Shown in pieces: positions 46,538 to 48,733 of a DNA stretch of 48,733 bases. This DNA is from a virus. The notes beneath the pieces are model-generated. The model did no database searches and was not told the origin of the DNA. It saw only the letters and a program-made list of their open reading frames with translations. The stretch is taken from positions 1-48,733 of IMG/VR virus record IMGVR_UViG_3300027754_000009; one strand, written 5' to 3'. The translations under genes and the position numbers were made by a program. The number at the start of each line of letters is the position of its first letter. Position 1 is the first letter of the stretch.

Positions 46538-47266
46538 ATGAACACGCTAAAAAAAATATTGTCAGGGCTTCGTGCACTATGGAGCCGAAATGTTTTTGGC
46601 AAGCTGCTGGTCGGATTCATCGTCATCGCCGCATGCTGCATTCTGACGTTTGCGTTTGCCGCACTTCAGCCGGCACGGCCGGCGCAAATTCGACGGACTC
46701 CGATGCCTGGCGGAAGCGTGTTTATTGCGCCGACGATTCCAGCGCAGCCATCTGCAACACCGGAACCGACGTTGATTCCGGAGCCTACCGAAATTCCTAT
46801 TCCGACGCCTGAGCCAACTGCGACGCCTGAGCCAACTGCGACGCCATCTCCAGATGATGCGGTAAAAATGGCTGCGCAGAGCGTGTGCGCAGAACGTTTT
46901 TTGAGCGCAGAAATCGGCGATGGAGCCGAAATCGTCTGCGCCATGAAAGACGAGCCGATTGTCGGGTTGGTGGTTAACGACGTCCGCAAAGACTTCTACA
47001 AAATCGTAAGATCTGCGTGGGCTGCGAAGCCGGGGCTTGCGTACGTCAAGTACCAAGTCGTTGGAAAGTTTTCAACCAAGTACGGCGAAACAATAGAAAT
47101 GCCTGCAATCACTTTGACGATGCGCGACGTGTTGTTCAAAAAAATAGTATGGGACAAGCTGAGCGAGTATCAGGTAATTGCTCTCATTACAAATAAAAAC
47201 CCGGAAGAGTCGGCAATCGAAGTCCACCCGTCTCTTGCAAAAGAATGGGTGGACATGGTGAAGTAG
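46538..47266 (+). CDS. Membrane-anchored protein with TPEP-repeat linker
   Basis: 242 residues. N-terminal TM (KLLVGFIVIAACCILTFAFA, 22-41), then a linker of repeated TP-EP-T units (PEPTATPEPTATPSP, 75-105), then an extracellular domain (VCAERFLSAEIGDGAEIVCA, ...TKYGETIEMPAITLTMRDV). The linker is a hallmark of Chloroflexota secreted proteins, suggesting host ancestry. The gene is at the end of the plus unit, right before the structured RNA. Such lysogeny-region proteins can alter the host surface (inference). Confidence 0.65.
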   Translation: MNTLKKILSGLRALWSRNVFGKLLVGFIVIAACCILTFAFAALQPARPAQIRRTPMPGGSVFIAPTIPAQPSATPEPTLIPEPTEIPIPTPEPTATPEPTATPSPDDAVKMAAQSVCAERFLSAEIGDGAEIVCAMKDEPIVGLVVNDVRKDFYKIVRSAWAAKPGLAYVKYQVVGKFSTKYGETIEMPAITLTMRDVLFKKIVWDKLSEYQVIALITNKNPEESAIEVHPSLAKEWVDMVK

Positions 47267-47307
47267 CGCACTTGCCGCCAGTAAACTTCTCGTATATACT
47301 TCTTCTT

Positions 47308-47475
47308 GCAGCGCGATTTCCACGTGCTACTAAACGGTGCTGGCCGGGTACGTGGCTCCGCCGGACTTGAAATCCGGCTCCAGCATCGCGCTGCACAAGC
47401 GGCGAACGCTGCGTACTGCCGGCCTGCACTTCTTTTGTCGCCAAACTTTTGGAAGTGCAGGCCGGATTCTTTTTT
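47308..47475 (+). ncRNA. Structured non-coding RNA with terminator
   Basis: GCAGCGCGA (47308-47316) pairs with TCGCGCTGC (47386-47394), enclosing TGCTGG/CCAGCA (47338-47343, 47380-47385) and GCCGGA/TCCGGC (47360-47365, 47373-47378) with the seven-base loop CTTGAAA. The last stem-loop looks like a tRNA-Ser(UGA) anticodon arm and GCC...GGC before it like a D-arm, but acceptor and T-arm do not fit. A 14-bp terminator closes the unit. TATATA at 47293-47298 with TTGCCG about 15 bases upstream is a weak promoter candidate. Likely an RNA of about 100-170 bases; function unknown. Confidence 0.5.
47419..47475 (+). terminator. Strong terminator, homologue of the 26898 hairpin
   Basis: CCGGCCTGCACTTC (47419-47432) and GAAGTGCAGGCCGG (47452-47465) form a perfect 14-bp stem, followed by ATTCTTTTTT. 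The 25 bases 47439-47463 recur inverted at 26898-26922 with 23 matches. Ends the plus transcript or the small RNA. Confidence 0.85.
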
Positions 47476-47493
47476 CCGTGCGGCAATGGCACA

Positions 47494-47769
47494 ATGGACG
47501 GCGTGAGAATTACAGTGGGCCTTGTCCAGTATCCGGCGATGATTCCTGCGCCTGCTGCGCGGTCGTGGCTGTGCGCCGTTGTCTGCGGAGCAGTGATGTG
47601 GCTCGACGGCACGCCGCAGAGACTCAGCCGCGCCGACATGCTGCACCTTGAGCGCGCGTGCGCCGACTACGCAGCGCGTTGCGCGCGCGACGACGAGGCG
47701 AGATGCTATGCGCAGGTGCGGGACGCCGACGATCGCAGGCACGTGTTCTTCGAGATTGCGGGTCGCTAG
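47494..47769 (+). CDS. Unknown small protein, 91 residues
   Basis: ATG 47494 (MDGVRITVGLVQYPAMIPAP) comes 18 bases after the terminator T-run with no ribosome site; upstream in-frame extension crosses the terminator. Contains WLCAVVCGAVMWLDG and a Cys/Arg/Asp-rich helical C-terminus. It is convergent with the fibre gene, stopping five bases from it. Weakly supported. Confidence 0.45.
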   Translation: MDGVRITVGLVQYPAMIPAPAARSWLCAVVCGAVMWLDGTPQRLSRADMLHLERACADYAARCARDDEARCYAQVRDADDRRHVFFEIAGR

Positions 47770-47773
47770 GCGA

Positions 47774-48733
47774 TCAGATGTAATAGCCAATAACACGGAT
47801 AAGGCCGTTGGACACAGACGCTCCGGCCACTTCAACCACAATGCTGCTACCTGCGCCAACGTTAACCACGCCAACGTTGTCAATTGGGATGTTGGCAGCC
47901 TGCGCCGTAACAAGAAGTTGATTAGTTCCAAGAGTTAAATCAGAAGTTGAAGCGCAATTTCTAATATTAATTCTATTAGAGGCGCTTGCTGTTGTCCATG
48001 AACCGCGGACAGCAAGAACCACGGCTTTTATTGAACCGTTTAAGCCGTTTGCGGCGGCGTTTAAATTTATCTGATAATTTCCAACGGCTCTTGTTGCAGA
48101 ACCAGCCCACTGAGTTCCTGCACCGGTAGAACCATCTGTAAGGTTTGTGTACGCAGTATTGGGCACGTAAATATAACCGGTGATAAAAACACTGCTAACA
48201 CCAACAACCAAAGTTCTGTTTGCAGTCAAATCACCACTATAGTACACGTCGCCGCCACTTGCGCCGGTTATCGAAGAGCCTACGTTCAAGCCGGCGCTTG
48301 TGGAAAGAGTAGAGCTGAACGTGCCCGTTGTGGCGCTTAAGCCGGCCAGTGTCGTTGCTCCAGTAACGCCCAGAGTCGAGCTGAACGTGCCCGTTGTGGC
48401 GCTTAAGCCGGCCGACGCCTTGATCTGCCCTGCCGTTGCGCCAGTCGCAGTGCCTACATTCAGACCACCGCTAAACGCCGCGTCGTTTGCGCTCACGTCG
48501 CCAGACAATTTGATATTTCCAGCACCCGCGCTGGTTGTGCCTACGTTTATTCCGCCGCTAAATGTCGCTGCTCCAGTAACGCCCAGAGTAGAGCTGAACG
48601 TGCCCGTTGTGGCGCTTAAGCCGGCCAGTGTCGTTGCTCCAGTAACGCCCAGAGTCGAGCTGAACGTGCCCGTTGTGGCGCTTAAGCCGGCCGACGCCTT
48701 GATCTGCCCTGCCGTTGCGCCAGTCGCAGTGCC
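47774..48733 (-). CDS. Tail fibre, C-terminal part (partial, runs off right edge)
   Basis: 319 codons open to the right edge in the same phase as the fibre piece at 1-2744. After the repeats, unique sequence runs STSAGLNVGSSITGASGGDV, TLVVGVSSVFITGYIYVPNT, then a C-terminal beta domain ending LIRVIGYYI. The unique part (48305-47774, 177 residues) is the probable trimeric tip that binds the receptor. The whole fibre would be about 1091 residues. Confidence 0.85.
   Translation of the reverse strand, partial: GTATGATAGQIKASAGLSATTGTFSSTLGVTGATTLAGLSATTGTFSSTLGVTGAATFSGGINVGTTSAGAGNIKLSGDVSANDAAFSGGLNVGTATGATAGQIKASAGLSATTGTFSSTLGVTGATTLAGLSATTGTFSSTLSTSAGLNVGSSITGASGGDVYYSGDLTANRTLVVGVSSVFITGYIYVPNTAYTNLTDGSTGAGTQWAGSATRAVGNYQINLNAAANGLNGSIKAVVLAVRGSWTTASASNRINIRNCASTSDLTLGTNQLLVTAQAANIPIDNVGVVNVGAGSSIVVEVAGASVSNGLIRVIGYYI
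48306..48733. repeat. Direct terminal repeat, right copy
   Basis: Matches 1-428 over its full length. It marks the circular closure of the assembly and lies in the fibre repeat region. Confidence 0.9.

Noticed and set aside
47334-47420. A functional tRNA-Ser(UGA)
   Set aside because: Anticodon arm and D-arm pieces look right, but no 7-bp acceptor stem closes them and no TTCRA T-loop is present, so a working tRNA is not supported.
1-48733. Diversity-generating retroelement or toxin-antitoxin pair
   Set aside because: No reverse transcriptase, no template/variable repeat pair and no recognisable toxin motifs; the repeated fibre segments are exact tandem repeats.

Overview
The window is an essentially complete genome of a temperate, long-tailed (siphovirus-type) phage, assembled as a circle opened inside the tail-fibre gene. 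The first 428 bases (1-428) and the last 428 (48306-48733) look identical base for base. Both lie in one minus-strand frame that runs off the left edge and resumes at the right edge, so left and right ends are neighbours on the real molecule. The collapsed length is about 48,305 bp, with uncertainty in the copy number of a 279-bp tandem repeat. I infer the phage type from HK97-fold head genes, a long tape measure, a large serine recombinase and two XRE/CI-Cro type regulators. The host is unknown. A threonine/proline-rich TPEPTATPEPTATP linker (gene at 46538) is common in Chloroflexota proteins, so that phylum is a weak guess.

Layout. Minus strand, read from 28286 down to 1 and then 48305-47774: a 21-codon leader ORF, metallophosphoesterase, small winged-helix protein, two membrane (holin-like) proteins, DNA methyltransferase, endolysin, ParB-like/DUF4417 protein, two Fis-like HTH proteins (the second probably small terminase), large terminase, portal-MuF fusion, gp10-like protein, protease-scaffold, major capsid, connectors, tail tube, tail-assembly chaperone with a -1 frameshift site, tape measure, tail tip and tail fibre. 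Minus strand 36105-29499 is a replication and nucleotide block: lambda-O-like initiator containing iterons, ParB-Dam methyltransferase, PD-(D/E)XK nuclease, two zinc-knuckle proteins, dCTP deaminase, SSB, ThyX and a VRR-NUC nuclease. At 36169-37265 there is a switch region with two regulators and matching operators. Plus strand 37266-47266 is the early operon of many small overlapping genes: Bet recombinase, HNH nuclease, a possible sliding clamp, a secreted 3D/barwin-like protein and the serine recombinase. Two further plus genes lie at 28420-29524. A structured non-coding region with a strong terminator is at 47308-47475.

Genes overlap extensively (ATGA, GTGA, TTGA, TGATG), so translational coupling appears to be the main mode of expression. 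The signals I regard as most worth following are: the lambda-like origin with 23-bp-spaced iterons; the paired operators at 36463 and 37183; the AAATTTT frameshift site; a hairpin element occurring twice in inverted orientation (26898 and 47465); the five-knuckle zinc array protein with two relatives elsewhere in the genome; the structured RNA at 47308; and a perfect 32-bp palindrome inside a coding gene. All function calls come from reading the sequence; no database search was run.
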